64,000 bases of DNA from Holophagaceae bacterium. Its GTDB lineage: Bacteria > Acidobacteriota > Holophagae > Holophagales > Holophagaceae. Position 1 is the first letter of the stretch. The number at the start of each line of letters is the position of its first letter. Below the pieces are notes generated by a model. It worked only from the letters and a program-made list of their open reading frames with translations. It did not search any database and was not told the DNA's origin. Below, piece after piece: positions 50,740 to 59,674 of the stretch. Both the position numbers and the translations under genes were made by a program. The stretch is taken from contig JAJTBS010000005.1 in assembly GCA_021286765.1 (NCBI GenBank), positions 124,001 to 188,000 on the forward strand, given 5' to 3'.

Positions 50740-51339
50740 TCAGACTCCCACTGCTTCCTGGACCAGGCCCCGGCCCGCGTTGAAGGCCTCGATGTTCTTC
50801 TCGGTGACCCGGGCGCCCTTGGCGGAGAAGCGCTCGGTGATCACGTCGTGCCAGACGGCATCGGAGACCGGCAGGAATTTGGAAGCCATGCCCAGCAGGG
50901 CCATGCCACCGGCCTGCCGGTGGTTGAGCTTGCGGGCCAAGTCCTCGGTGTCCACCAGGTGGCACCCGCGGACCTTCTTCAGGGCGGCGTAGACGTCGTC
51001 CAGGGGCGGGTAGCCCTCCATGTTTACCTGCGGTTCCTCGGAGACCACCAGGTGCCCGTTCATCCGCAGCATGGCCACGTAGCGCAGGGCCTCCAGGGGT
51101 TCGAGGGCGATGAGCAGGTCGGCGCAGCCCTCGTCGATGATGGGCGAGCTGAGGGGAACTTCCGAGAAGCAGACCTGGGCGTGGACGCTGCCGCCCCGCT
51201 GGCTCATGCCGTGGATCTCGGATTGCAGTGCATGGAGGCCGCTGCGGCGCAGCGCTTCGAGGACGATCTGGGCGAGGGAGAGGACCCCTTGGCCGCCGAC
51301 GCCGCCCAAGACAATGCCGTGGATGCGGGGTTCGCTCAT
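50740..51339 (-). CDS. iorB: 2-oxoacid (indolepyruvate):ferredoxin oxidoreductase, beta (gamma-type) subunit
   Basis: A 199-residue subunit of the pyruvate/ketoisovalerate oxidoreductase gamma family. It begins GIVLGGVGGQGVLSLAQIVLEAL and continues SEIHGMSQRGGSVHAQVCF, both family signatures. It pairs with IorA to oxidise aryl pyruvates to acyl-CoA. The ATG overlaps the iorA stop by 4 bases. It is immediately followed by the ADP-forming acyl-CoA synthetase gene. Confidence 0.9.
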   Translation of the reverse strand: MSEPRIHGIVLGGVGGQGVLSLAQIVLEALRRSGLHALQSEIHGMSQRGGSVHAQVCFSEVPLSSPIIDEGCADLLIALEPLEALRYVAMLRMNGHLVVSEEPQVNMEGYPPLDDVYAALKKVRGCHLVDTEDLARKLNHRQAGGMALLGMASKFLPVSDAVWHDVITERFSAKGARVTEKNIEAFNAGRGLVQEAVGV

Positions 51340-53015
51340 GGGCGGGCCTCCGTGCTGCAGCAGGCCTGCTCCGCGCAGGCCTTCAGTTCCTGATCGTGTT
51401 CCTTGAGGACGCCCCGGCGGATGGACTGGATGCATTCGCGCCGGAAGACGACCACCGAGGGCCCCGGGTGCTGAAGGGCCGCTTCCATGGCCTTGACGTT
51501 GGCCTCGTGCTGCCTGGGCAGGGGCGTGAGGACCTGGACCTGGGAGGCGGGGATGCCCATGCCAAGCACCATGCGCTCCACCTGGTCGAGGGCCTGGCTG
51601 GGCTGTTGGCCTGTCATGCCCACCACGCGGTTGTCGAGGATCATGATGGTGACGTTCACGCCGGAATCGGCGGCGGTTAGCAGGGCGGGCAGGCCACTGT
51701 GTCCGAAGGTGGAATCGCCGATGACGGCCACGGAGGGGGTCTGGCCGGCCATGGCCGCACCCACGGCCATGCTGATGCTGGCGCCCATCTCGACCACGGC
51801 GTGGATGGCGCCCATGGGCTCCTGGGCGGCCAGGGTGTAGCAGCCGATGTCGCCGAAAACCCGGGCCCCGGGCACCCCGAGGTTCTGGAGGGCCTCCTGC
51901 ATGGCCTCGTAGGCATCCACATGGCCACAACCATCGCAGAACCTGGGCGCGCGGATGGGCAGATCGAGGGCGCTGGCCGACTTGCCGTCGGCGGTGCGCA
52001 GCCCCAGAGCCTCCTTGAGCAGGCGCGGCGTCAACTCGCCGGTGCGGGGCAGGGAGCCGTCCAGGCGGCCGTGGATCCTTCCGGCCCGCTGGAAGGTCAG
52101 GCGCTCCTCCAGCACCGGGTAGTCCTCCTCGAAGACGAAGACCTCGTCCACCTGGGCAAGGAAGGCCGGCTCGAGCCCGGGATCCATGGGGTAGGCCGCT
52201 ACCTCCAGACGGGGCATCGCCTTCAATTCAGGGTGTTCGAGGGCGAGCTGCTCGAAGTATGCCCGGCCCATGCCGGCGACGGCCACGCCTACCCGGCCAA
52301 TGCCCGCCACGAGGCGGTTCATGGGCGCCAGCGCCTCGACCATGCGGGGCTGCTTGGCCAGCAGGTCCACATAGCGGCGGCGCGCGTTGGAGGGGATGAG
52401 CACCCAATCCTGGATGGTCTCCTTCGGTGCGAGGCCCAGGCCTGTGGGCTGCATCACCTCACGGCGGACCAGGTGGGCCCGGCAGTGGGCCAGGCGGGTC
52501 ACCAGGCGCACCATCACGGGCACTTGCAGGGCTTCGGACAGCTCAAAGGCGCGCCAGGTGAAGTCGTAGCACTCCTGCACCGTGGCGGGCTCCAGCACCG
52601 GCAGCCAGGCGAACTTGGCCAGGCGGCGGCTGTCCTGCTCGTTCTGGCTGCTATGCATGCCAGGATCATCGGCCACCAGGAGCACCAGGCCGCCCCGCAC
52701 GCCCGTCAAGGCCGAGTTGGCGTAGGCGTCCATGGCCACGTTCAGGCCCACGTGTTTCATGGTCACCAGGGTGCGGTGGCCGGCGTAGCTCACGCCCAGA
52801 GCCAGGTCGTAGGCCACCTTCTCGTTGGCGGCCCATTGGGCCACACGGCCCTCGGGTTCGGCATGGATCATGGCCTCCACGAACTCGAAGCCCTCGGTGG
52901 AGGGCGTGCCCGGGTACCCGAACGCGCCCTTGATGCCGGCATCGAAGGCCGCACAGCCCACCGCCTCCACGCCCAGCGCCAGGGTGCCCAATGCCATGTC
53001 AACCTCCACCTTCAT
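51336..53015 (-). CDS. iorA: 2-oxoacid (indolepyruvate):ferredoxin oxidoreductase, alpha subunit lacking the ferredoxin domain
   Basis: A 559-residue IorA-like subunit. The N-terminal pyrimidine-binding domain has FGYPGTPSTEGFEF, and the TPP domain has RFCDGCGHVDAYEAM, FGDIGCYTLA and GDSTFGHSG. Typical IorA ends with two [4Fe-4S] ferredoxin modules. Here the chain stops with CIQSIRRG and CAEQACC and no CxxCxxCxxxCP motif. Electrons may leave through another protein, or the relative may be a different thiamine enzyme. First gene of the iorA-iorB-synthetase operon. Confidence 0.85.
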   Translation of the reverse strand: MKVEVDMALGTLALGVEAVGCAAFDAGIKGAFGYPGTPSTEGFEFVEAMIHAEPEGRVAQWAANEKVAYDLALGVSYAGHRTLVTMKHVGLNVAMDAYANSALTGVRGGLVLLVADDPGMHSSQNEQDSRRLAKFAWLPVLEPATVQECYDFTWRAFELSEALQVPVMVRLVTRLAHCRAHLVRREVMQPTGLGLAPKETIQDWVLIPSNARRRYVDLLAKQPRMVEALAPMNRLVAGIGRVGVAVAGMGRAYFEQLALEHPELKAMPRLEVAAYPMDPGLEPAFLAQVDEVFVFEEDYPVLEERLTFQRAGRIHGRLDGSLPRTGELTPRLLKEALGLRTADGKSASALDLPIRAPRFCDGCGHVDAYEAMQEALQNLGVPGARVFGDIGCYTLAAQEPMGAIHAVVEMGASISMAVGAAMAGQTPSVAVIGDSTFGHSGLPALLTAADSGVNVTIMILDNRVVGMTGQQPSQALDQVERMVLGMGIPASQVQVLTPLPRQHEANVKAMEAALQHPGPSVVVFRRECIQSIRRGVLKEHDQELKACAEQACCSTEARP

Positions 53016-53044
53016 TCCAGCGGGGAAGTATGTGGGGCCAAGGC

Positions 53045-53060
53045 CGTGTCAGGGGTCACA
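53045..53060. promoter_or_regulatory. Crp/Fnr-like site 1 between iorA and porin
   Basis: CGTGT-CAGGGG-TCACA, 8 of 10 positions of TGTGA-N6-TCACA. It is 30 bases upstream of iorA. Confidence 0.4.
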
Positions 53061-53081
53061 CGGGCTTGCCGACCCCTTGGG

Positions 53082-53097
53082 TGTGCGCGGGGTCACA
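53082..53097. promoter_or_regulatory. Crp/Fnr-like site 2 between iorA and porin
   Basis: TGTGC-GCGGGG-TCACA, 9 of 10 positions. The right half GGGGTCACA is shared with site 1. Confidence 0.5.
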
Positions 53098-53150
53098 GCC
53101 CTTCGAAAAAACCGAAAAAATGAACACGAAATTCCCGGGAACCATTCCCC

Positions 53151-53166
53151 AGTGCCACAGGTCACA
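53151..53166. promoter_or_regulatory. Crp/Fnr-like site 3 between iorA and porin
   Basis: AGTGC-CACAGG-TCACA, 8 of 10 positions, just upstream of the A+T-rich block that precedes the porin operon. Confidence 0.4.
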
Positions 53167-53495
53167 ACTTTGTCCTCCGGGGGCTTTCGAATTTCGTCTA
53201 AAAACAATGAGAATGCATATTTTTGACCAATATTTCAGATATTAAAATATTGAAAATAAAAATATTTAAAAAAAAATCAGGATTGTCACGAATGCGTGTA
53301 GACGACCTTCTATAGAACCATCTGGGCATACCTGCTTGTGCATTCTCTCTCTTGAGGTCGGCTAAATAGCGGCCTACTGTCGATCCTGACCTGACGATCA
53401 GCTAGACCCCCCGCCATTCCCAGACATTCCGCTCCACGCACCACTCGTCTTCTGAAACGGCCAAACGAACAGCGCACTGCGAGATGAGGCGAACC

Positions 53496-54875
53496 ATGAA
53501 ACGACACAATCTTGTGGCCCTGCTTGCCACCCTGATGTCAGCCACGGCCTGGGGCCAGGAGGTCAGCCTGTACGGCACGACCATGGCCCAGATGTGGAAG
53601 TCTGAGGTCGGGTTGGACAAGGCCACCTACACCCCGGCGACCCAGTATCTGGGCATCGACGCCAACAAGCTGGGCTCCGACAACCTGTCGCTGCACCTCT
53701 TCGGATGGGGGCGGACGGACCTGTCGGATTCCAGCAACCTGGATGGCTCCAAGACCGTGGGCTACTTGAACTTCGGGTACCTGCAGTACCGGTTCAACCA
53801 GGCGAATGCCGAGGTCAAGGCTGGCCGCTTCACGGTGAACCAGGGCACCGGCTTCGAGCAGGTGGACGGCGTCAGCCTGCGGACCGACCTCAAGGGTGGC
53901 TTCACCCTCTCGGCCTTCGGCGGCAAGCCGGTCCTCTACAAGACGGTGGATCCCACCGCCCAGAAGGACTATGACTTCCAGCGCGATTTCATCTTCGGGA
54001 CCCGGCTGGGCTGGCGCATCCCCAAGGTGGGCGAGATCGGCCTTTCCTACCTCCAGGACGGCACCAAGGCCGCGAAGGACCTGACCATCCCCTCCACGGT
54101 GGACTACACCCGCAAGCAGATGGGTGTGGACCTCCTGATCTCTCCGGCGCCGGTGTTCCAGCTGCGCGGCCGGACGATCTTCGATCTCGCTGATCACGCC
54201 ACTCTCCCGGTCGGTACCGAGAAGCCCTCGAACATCGCCGAGCACGACTACACCGCCATCGTGAAGTTCGGCTCCAAGGTGATCTTCACGGCCAACGTCG
54301 CCGAGCGGAATTTCTACGCCTACTTCGCGGGCACGAACCTGCCCTCCCTGTTCCGCCAGGATGAGAAGGACAAATACAAGGGCTACGGTGGCAGCCTGAC
54401 CGTGAGCGGCACCGACAACCTGCAGGTGATCGCTGACTTCCGCCACATGAACCGGGAGTCCTTCGGGGATGTGAACCGCGTCGGCGGTGAGATCCGCTAC
54501 GCCTCCACCGAGAAGCACTACATGGCCGGCCTGGGCGCCCGTTCCGTGAGCGCCAGCAAGACCATCCAGGTGGATCCCACCGCCCCTGGCCGCAGCCTCT
54601 CCCACACCGAGTTCCGCGCCTTCACCATGATCGAGCGGAAGCGGCTCTCGCTGAGCCTCGATGGCATCGTCCAGCAGTACAAGGAAGGCAACCCCTACCT
54701 GAATGGGCTCACCAGCCTCTATGAGGTGGTGGCCTCGGTGGGTTTCAAGGCGACCGAGAATCTGAAGGTCAGCGGAGACATCAGCCGCGGCAGCACGCCG
54801 GTGGCCAAGGATGAGACCCGTGGTCTGCTGCGTGCCGAGTACCGGTTCGGCTTTGGTAAGAAGGGAGGTCAGTAA
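53496..54875 (+). CDS. Outer-membrane beta-barrel porin of the cytochrome cluster
   Basis: A 459-residue exported protein with a signal peptide (to about residue 21, SATAWGQ). The mature chain consists of alternating amphipathic beta-strands (for example GYLNFGYLQYRFNQANAEVKAGRF) and ends with an aromatic strand (LLRAEYRFGFGKKGGQ). The start at 53496 is supported by GAGG 6 bases upstream. It is shorter than MtrB-type porins (about 700 residues). It is followed, with stop and start overlapping in TAATG, by a cytochrome gene, which suggests it houses or accompanies a periplasmic cytochrome to form an electron conduit. That role is inferred. Confidence 0.8.
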   Translation: MKRHNLVALLATLMSATAWGQEVSLYGTTMAQMWKSEVGLDKATYTPATQYLGIDANKLGSDNLSLHLFGWGRTDLSDSSNLDGSKTVGYLNFGYLQYRFNQANAEVKAGRFTVNQGTGFEQVDGVSLRTDLKGGFTLSAFGGKPVLYKTVDPTAQKDYDFQRDFIFGTRLGWRIPKVGEIGLSYLQDGTKAAKDLTIPSTVDYTRKQMGVDLLISPAPVFQLRGRTIFDLADHATLPVGTEKPSNIAEHDYTAIVKFGSKVIFTANVAERNFYAYFAGTNLPSLFRQDEKDKYKGYGGSLTVSGTDNLQVIADFRHMNRESFGDVNRVGGEIRYASTEKHYMAGLGARSVSASKTIQVDPTAPGRSLSHTEFRAFTMIERKRLSLSLDGIVQQYKEGNPYLNGLTSLYEVVASVGFKATENLKVSGDISRGSTPVAKDETRGLLRAEYRFGFGKKGGQ

Positions 54876-55348
54876 TGGCCCGCAAGTCCGTCCTCCAGTT
54901 TTTCGGCGTCCTCCTCGGCCTGGGCGTGCTCATGGCCTGCAGCCTGATCTCTCCTGAGACCAGCTTCGCGGCGACCCACCCGGAAGGCGTGGGTGCCGGC
55001 CGGCCCATGTGCTCCGAGTGCCACACCACGGATGTGTCGAAGGGTGCCCTCAAGCCCTATGCCTCCTTTGACCACACCCAGACGTTCGTGAAGAGCCACA
55101 AGTACCAGGCGAACCAGGATGCCAACACCTGCGCCTCCTGCCACGCCCAGTCGTTCTGCTCCGATTGCCACGGCGGCAAGGTGCCGATGAAGCCCGCGAT
55201 CCGCCTCAGCGACAGTCCGGATCGCATGGCGCCGCACCGGGGCGACTATCTGACCCTCCACAAGATGGAAGGGAAGATGGATCCCTCGAGCTGCTACACC
55301 TGCCACGGCCGCGCCAACAACGACAAGTGCCGCGCTTGTCATCGGTAG
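54875..55348 (+). CDS. Pentaheme c-type cytochrome lipoprotein
   Basis: A 157-residue exported cytochrome. Its N-terminal signal ends in a lipobox-like VLMAC with Cys22. Five CxxCH heme sites are at Cys46, Cys86, Cys95, Cys140 and Cys152. Extra His residues (for example in SFDHTQT, FVKSHKY and LTLHKME) can be distal ligands. It starts within the porin stop (TAATG), with GGAGGT just before, so it is translated with the porin. A place inside or next to the porin is plausible. Confidence 0.88.
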   Translation: MARKSVLQFFGVLLGLGVLMACSLISPETSFAATHPEGVGAGRPMCSECHTTDVSKGALKPYASFDHTQTFVKSHKYQANQDANTCASCHAQSFCSDCHGGKVPMKPAIRLSDSPDRMAPHRGDYLTLHKMEGKMDPSSCYTCHGRANNDKCRACHR

Positions 55349-55377
55349 TCATCCGCTGAGTCTCGAAGGGGAATACG

Positions 55378-56022
55378 ATGCGCAACATTAAATGGATGGC
55401 GGGAACCTGTTTTGCGATGGCCCTGGCGTTCCTCGCCTGGGGCTGCGCCGGGAAGGCCCAGAAGGCCGTTCCGTTTGAAGAGGTCAAGGGCCAGCATCCG
55501 GCCAACTGGATCCAGGTCCACTATGCCGGCTACGCAGCCACGCCTGAGCAGTGCCAGACCTGCCACGGCTCCACCACCAACCCCGCCTTGGCCGGCGGCA
55601 TCTCCAAGGTGAGCTGCTTCACCTGCCACCCCGGCGGCGTGGACCACCCCGCTGGCTGGGCAGATCCCATGCAGCATGGCCGTCACGCGGCGCAGCTGGC
55701 GGTGAACAGCTCCGACATGTTCGCCATGGCCGGTTTCGCCCGTTGCGCGAAGTGCCACGGCTCCAACTACGACAATGGCCCCGCCGTCTCCTGCAAGGCC
55801 TGCCACACCAAGGCCCCGCATCCCGCCAAGCCCTGGACTGGCACCACCCTCGCACAGCCCAACCACACGCAGACGGATGTCTCGAACGCCCCTGAGTGCG
55901 CCAAGTGCCACACGGCTGGTGCGAATTCGACCATGAAGCCCCTGACCACGCCGCCCGCCGGCACGGCTCCTGGCTGCTTCAACGAGACTCTCTGCCACGG
56001 CACCAACATCGCCCGCCCCTAA
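55378..56022 (+). CDS. Multiheme c-type cytochrome lipoprotein (five CxxCH plus one CX5CH)
   Basis: A 214-residue exported protein with a lipoprotein-type signal (Cys23 in LAWGCAG). Five canonical heme motifs are at Cys59, Cys80, Cys123, Cys139 and Cys174. A sixth motif at the C-terminus is Cys200-x5-Cys206-His207 (CFNETLCHG), an enlarged spacing that may bind heme non-canonically or be a disulfide/metal site. It lies 29 bases after the pentaheme gene and 123 bases before the decaheme gene. Confidence 0.85.
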   Translation: MRNIKWMAGTCFAMALAFLAWGCAGKAQKAVPFEEVKGQHPANWIQVHYAGYAATPEQCQTCHGSTTNPALAGGISKVSCFTCHPGGVDHPAGWADPMQHGRHAAQLAVNSSDMFAMAGFARCAKCHGSNYDNGPAVSCKACHTKAPHPAKPWTGTTLAQPNHTQTDVSNAPECAKCHTAGANSTMKPLTTPPAGTAPGCFNETLCHGTNIARP

Positions 56023-56145
56023 CCCAGGACTGGGCCGTCCCACCCACGAAGCCAAAGGAGGTGCCCCATTTCCTTTAGTGAACCAAGCCTCTCACGTCCT
56101 TCCTTCTTCCACCGCTTCACCACCTCAATTCAAGGAGAACTGAAC

Positions 56146-59055
56146 ATGAAGCATCGTCCCTTCAAACAGCTCTGCGGGCTTCTTGCCTCCGCAGCGATCG
56201 CCCTCGTGCTGATCGGTTGCAACGGGAAGGCCGGCCAGAACGGCGCTACCGGTGCCACCGGCCCCGCCGGCCCCACGGGCCCCACCGGCCCCACTGGTCC
56301 TACCGGCCCCACGGGCCCCACTGGCCCCTCCGGCGCGACCCTGATCAATGCCGCCGCCCTGACCCCCGATGAGTGGGCTGCCCAGTCCTTCACCGGGACC
56401 ATTACCAGCGCGTCGGTTTCCGCCGCTGCCGGTAAGCCCGTCGTGAACTTCAAGGTCACCGACAAGTACGGCACGCCCGTGATCGGCCTCGGCTTCACCG
56501 CCAAGTCCTCCACGGCCCTCTACGCCGGCTACCAGAACCTCTCGCTGAGCATCTGCAAGCTGGTTCCTGGCACCAACGGTGGCCCCAGCATCTGGGTCAA
56601 CTACATCGTGACCTCGACGCCCACCACCACCACCGCGGCCGCCCCCTCCAAGCCCAGCACCGACAGCGTCGGCACCCTGGTGGACAACGGCGATGGCTCC
56701 TACAAGTACACCTTCTTCCGTGACATCACCGCCGCCCAGGCCTTCCTGGATGCCGCGACCTACACGGGCAACAACAAGCGCGCCGACCTCGGCGACGTGA
56801 CCTTCAACGCCAACCTGGTCCACCGCGTCAGCATCCAGATCGGCGGCAACGCCCGCGGCACCGGCTCCAACACCCCTGACGGCTCCAACACCGCCATCCC
56901 CGGCGTGCCCGTCAAGAACCCCGCCAACATCATCTACGACTTCGTGCCCGCCACGGGCGCCGTGGCCGCTCCCGCCGCCACCCGCACCATCGTGGACATG
57001 GCCGCCTGCAACCAGTGCCACACGGAACTCGTGGTGCACGGTGGCAGCCGCGTGGATCCCAACTACTGCGTGGTCTGCCACACCGACCAGCGCAAGTACG
57101 GCAATGCCGAGTCCGTCGTGACGGCTACCACCGTCGCCCCGCCCTCCGGCACCACCAGCACCTACAAGATCGATGGCCTGGCCACCGGCGAGTTCACGGC
57201 CCTGATCCACCGCACCCACATGGGTGAGGCCCTCCAGAAGACTGGCTACAACTACGCCAATGTCCTCTTCAATGAGGTCACCTATCCCCAGGACCAGCGG
57301 AACTGCGTCAAGTGCCATGACGGCGCCCGCGCTCCCGAAGGCGACAACTGGAAGAACGTGCCCAACCGCAAGGCCTGCGGCGCCTGCCACGACAAGGTGA
57401 ACTTCGTCGACGGCACCAACCACGGCACCATCGGCAACGGCGGTCCCCAGCTTGACGACCACCTCTGCGCCACCTGCCACACCCCCAGCGCCATCGACAT
57501 CTACCACACCCCCGTCGTGGCCCCCAACGCCAACAACATCTTCCTCGGCTCCCAGACCGCCCTCAGCGGCGCGGGCAAGGCCACCGGCAACAACAACACC
57601 AACGCCTCCTTCGTGGCGGCCTACACCAACAGCCTGCCCCTGGGCGCCCACAAGCCCACCTGGGACATCAAGAGCTTCACCCTGGATGCCACCGGCCACC
57701 CGGTCTTCCTCTTCCGCTTCCTGGAAGATGGCGTCCGCAAGGACTTCCGCACCTATGACGCCGTGACCGCCCCCACCTTCTGGGACAAGTACGTCGGCGG
57801 CCCCAGCTTCTACGTGGCCTTCGGCATGCCCCAGGATGGCATCACCAACCCTGCCGACTGGAACACCACCCTGAGCGTTTACTTCCCCAACGTCTGGCGC
57901 AATGATGGCAAGGCGGCGGATGGACAGGCTCTGGCTGCCACGGCTGCCGCCACCCTTTCCGCCACCCCCGATGCCAACGGCTACTACACCCTGACCATGA
58001 CGGGCGTGGCCGTTCCCGCGGGCGCCGTGATGGTTACCGGCGGCATCGGTTACACCTATGGCCTGCAGACCACGCCTCCCCTCGTCCAGACGGACCTGGC
58101 GGCGTATCCCTACACGCCCATCCAGTGGACGGGCCCCGGCCTCTGGACTGGCCCCTCCGGCCAGGGCGGCCTCGCCGTTCCCGCCCCCAATGCCTGGGTG
58201 AAGGTCAGCGGCACCCTGCCCGCCGGCTACAACACCCTCGCGACGGCCAGCCGCCGCGCCATCGTCACCAACGCCAAGTGCAATGACTGCCACGCGGCCC
58301 TCGGCATCTTCACCGAAGCCGGCTACCACGCGGCCCAGCGCAACGACGTTCCGACCTGCACCTTCTGCCACAACGTCAACCGCATCAACAGTGGCTGGGC
58401 CGTGAACATCAAGGAAGCCGTCCACGGCATCCACGCCTCCGCCAAGCGGGTGAACAAGTACTCCTGGGAAGCCACTGCTGGGCCCAAGTACTGGAACGTG
58501 ACCTACCCGGCCGTGCTGAACAACTGCGAAGCCTGCCACGTCACCGGCTCCTTCGACTTCACCAACAGCGCCAGCGCCTCCGCGCTGCCGAACCTGCTCT
58601 GGACCGGCGTCGCCGCCGGCGCCCAGACCACCGCCACGGCCTACTCCATCGTGACCGGCACCGAGACCGTGCTCGCCACGGACAAGGTGATCTCTCCCTG
58701 GATCAACCCCACGATGAACCCCGCGTTCAACCCCGCGCTCACCGGCACGGTCAACAGCAACCCTGCTGTCCTGGCTCTGGGCACGGCCTACCCCGCGGGC
58801 TGGTCCTACACCGCCGCCACCGGCGCCGTCACCCAGGCCAAGGCCGGCTCCCTCGTGATCTCCCCGATCACGGGCGCCTGCTCTGCCTGCCACGACACGC
58901 CGACCGCGGTCGCTCACTTCCGTGCCAACGGCGGTTCGTTCTACGCCCCCCGTCCGGCCGATGGTGTCCTGCCCGGCAACGTCGAGCAGTGCATGATCTG
59001 CCACGGCAACGGCAAGACCGCGGACATCCGCGTCGTCCACCTGAGCTTCAAGTAG
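56146..59055 (+). CDS. OmcA/MtrC-family decaheme c-type cytochrome with collagen-like stalk
   Basis: A 969-residue outer-surface lipoprotein. Its signal ends LVLIGC (Cys25). Immediately after it, about 13 Gly-X-Y triplets (residues 27-65) form a collagen-like stalk. Ten CxxCH motifs occur in two groups of five: Cys288, 308, 387, 411, 441 and Cys712, 738, 794, 912, 949. This is the split-pentaheme layout of MtrC/OmcA, with beta domains between. Such proteins reduce metals or electrodes at the cell surface. Start: ATG with AAGGAG upstream. A terminator follows. Confidence 0.93.
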   Translation: MKHRPFKQLCGLLASAAIALVLIGCNGKAGQNGATGATGPAGPTGPTGPTGPTGPTGPTGPSGATLINAAALTPDEWAAQSFTGTITSASVSAAAGKPVVNFKVTDKYGTPVIGLGFTAKSSTALYAGYQNLSLSICKLVPGTNGGPSIWVNYIVTSTPTTTTAAAPSKPSTDSVGTLVDNGDGSYKYTFFRDITAAQAFLDAATYTGNNKRADLGDVTFNANLVHRVSIQIGGNARGTGSNTPDGSNTAIPGVPVKNPANIIYDFVPATGAVAAPAATRTIVDMAACNQCHTELVVHGGSRVDPNYCVVCHTDQRKYGNAESVVTATTVAPPSGTTSTYKIDGLATGEFTALIHRTHMGEALQKTGYNYANVLFNEVTYPQDQRNCVKCHDGARAPEGDNWKNVPNRKACGACHDKVNFVDGTNHGTIGNGGPQLDDHLCATCHTPSAIDIYHTPVVAPNANNIFLGSQTALSGAGKATGNNNTNASFVAAYTNSLPLGAHKPTWDIKSFTLDATGHPVFLFRFLEDGVRKDFRTYDAVTAPTFWDKYVGGPSFYVAFGMPQDGITNPADWNTTLSVYFPNVWRNDGKAADGQALAATAAATLSATPDANGYYTLTMTGVAVPAGAVMVTGGIGYTYGLQTTPPLVQTDLAAYPYTPIQWTGPGLWTGPSGQGGLAVPAPNAWVKVSGTLPAGYNTLATASRRAIVTNAKCNDCHAALGIFTEAGYHAAQRNDVPTCTFCHNVNRINSGWAVNIKEAVHGIHASAKRVNKYSWEATAGPKYWNVTYPAVLNNCEACHVTGSFDFTNSASASALPNLLWTGVAAGAQTTATAYSIVTGTETVLATDKVISPWINPTMNPAFNPALTGTVNSNPAVLALGTAYPAGWSYTAATGAVTQAKAGSLVISPITGACSACHDTPTAVAHFRANGGSFYAPRPADGVLPGNVEQCMICHGNGKTADIRVVHLSFK
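56224..56340 (+). repeat. Collagen-like Gly-X-Y coding repeat
   Basis: Tandem 9-base units of the type GGC-CCC-ACC encode Gly-Pro-Thr triplets directly behind the lipidated Cys of the decaheme cytochrome. Such repeats change length by slippage, so stalk length may differ between strains. Confidence 0.85.
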
Positions 59056-59106
59056 CCTGATCCCTGGGGCCTGGTTTGCCGGGCCCCACCGATCACCACC
59101 GCCTGA

Positions 59107-59149
59107 CCAAGGGACCCGGTCGCTAAAGCAGCCGGGTCCCTTGGCTTTG
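59107..59149 (+). terminator. Terminator after the decaheme cytochrome gene
   Basis: A perfect 13-bp stem CCAAGGGACCCGG/CCGGGTCCCTTGG (59107-59119 and 59132-59144, loop of 12) followed by CTTTGG. It lies 51 bases behind the stop and ends the porin-cytochrome transcript. Confidence 0.65.
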
Positions 59150-59212
59150 GGCCTCCGGTTGACACCTGGTCCGGGTTGGCCCGAAAATGAAGCTGTAGAA
59201 ACGAGGTAATTT

Positions 59213-59587
59213 ATGAACTTAAAAATAGTTAGAGCGTTTCTTGTGGTCGCCTTCACGCTCGGCAGCTTCGGACTCTTCGCTCAGGAGGACATGCCGCCTA
59301 CCAAGAAGAAGCGCACCCCCACCAAGGAGGAGCGCGAGGCCAAGGCGAAGATCCGCGAGCAGCGGCACAAGGCCAAGGCCAAGGCCGATGGGGAACTCCT
59401 GGCCAAGGCGGTGGACATCAACCACGCCAGCAAAACCGAGCTCATGAAGCTCCCTGGCATCTCGGCGGAATTCGCCGCCGCCATCATCGCCAAGCGGCCC
59501 TTCAAGTCGAAGGCCGAACTGGTCACCAAGAACGCGATCCCCCAGGGCACCTACCAGAACCTCCACAGCCTGGTGGTGGCGAAGTAG
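59213..59587 (+). CDS. Exported ComEA-like helix-hairpin-helix protein
   Basis: A 124-residue protein with a signal peptide (to about FGLFAQ), a highly basic linker (KKKRTPTKEEREAKAKIREQ) and a C-terminal pair of helix-hairpin-helix motifs beginning VDINHASKTELMKLPGISAEFAAAII. The domain is that of ComEA-type DNA receptors for transformation. Here it would be periplasmic. It follows the cytochrome terminator and has its own terminator, so it is an independent unit. Confidence 0.82.
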   Translation: MNLKIVRAFLVVAFTLGSFGLFAQEDMPPTKKKRTPTKEEREAKAKIREQRHKAKAKADGELLAKAVDINHASKTELMKLPGISAEFAAAIIAKRPFKSKAELVTKNAIPQGTYQNLHSLVVAK

Positions 59588-59620
59588 GACCCTTTTCCGC
59601 GGAACAAATCATGGTTTCAG

Positions 59621-59647
59621 AGCCCCCGCTTGGGGGCTTTGTTTTTT
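59621..59647 (+). terminator. Terminator after the ComEA-like gene
   Basis: Stem AGCCCCC/GGGGGCT (59621-59638, loop GCTT) followed by TTGTTTTTT, a strong intrinsic terminator. Confidence 0.8.
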
Positions 59648-59674
59648 CCTTAGGACCCTCTGGTTTGAGCTGGG

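Larger units (their letters stand above)
53016..53495. promoter_or_regulatory. Divergent regulatory region between iorA and the porin gene, with an A+T-rich block
   Basis: A 480-base gap without a credible gene. It contains three Crp/Fnr-like sites (listed separately). A strongly A+T-rich block (about 53170-53280) follows, very unlike the surrounding G+C-rich DNA, with a TTGACC (53223-53228) and several -10-like hexamers. Within it, CAATATTT (53228-53235) and AAATATTG (53245-53252) form an inverted repeat with a 9-base spacer. The remaining 200 bases would be a long 5' leader of the porin mRNA. I recognise no riboswitch in it. Confidence 0.55.

Noticed and set aside
53280-53495. Possible GEMM-type (cyclic dinucleotide) riboswitch ahead of the porin-cytochrome genes
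   Set aside because: Such switches precede cytochrome genes in related metal reducers, but I could not find the conserved GCAAA-type core elements here or in the other two gaps of the cluster. A covariance-model search with the GEMM family would decide.
56224-56340. CRISPR-like short repeats
   Set aside because: The 9-base periodicity is in frame and encodes Gly-X-Y triplets; there are no spacers. No CRISPR array was seen anywhere in the window.
56125-59256. A 1043-codon open frame on the minus strand opposite the decaheme cytochrome
   Set aside because: It is a Gly/Val/His-rich mirror of G+C-rich coding DNA with no motif. The plus strand has ten CxxCH sites, a signal peptide and a ribosome-binding site.
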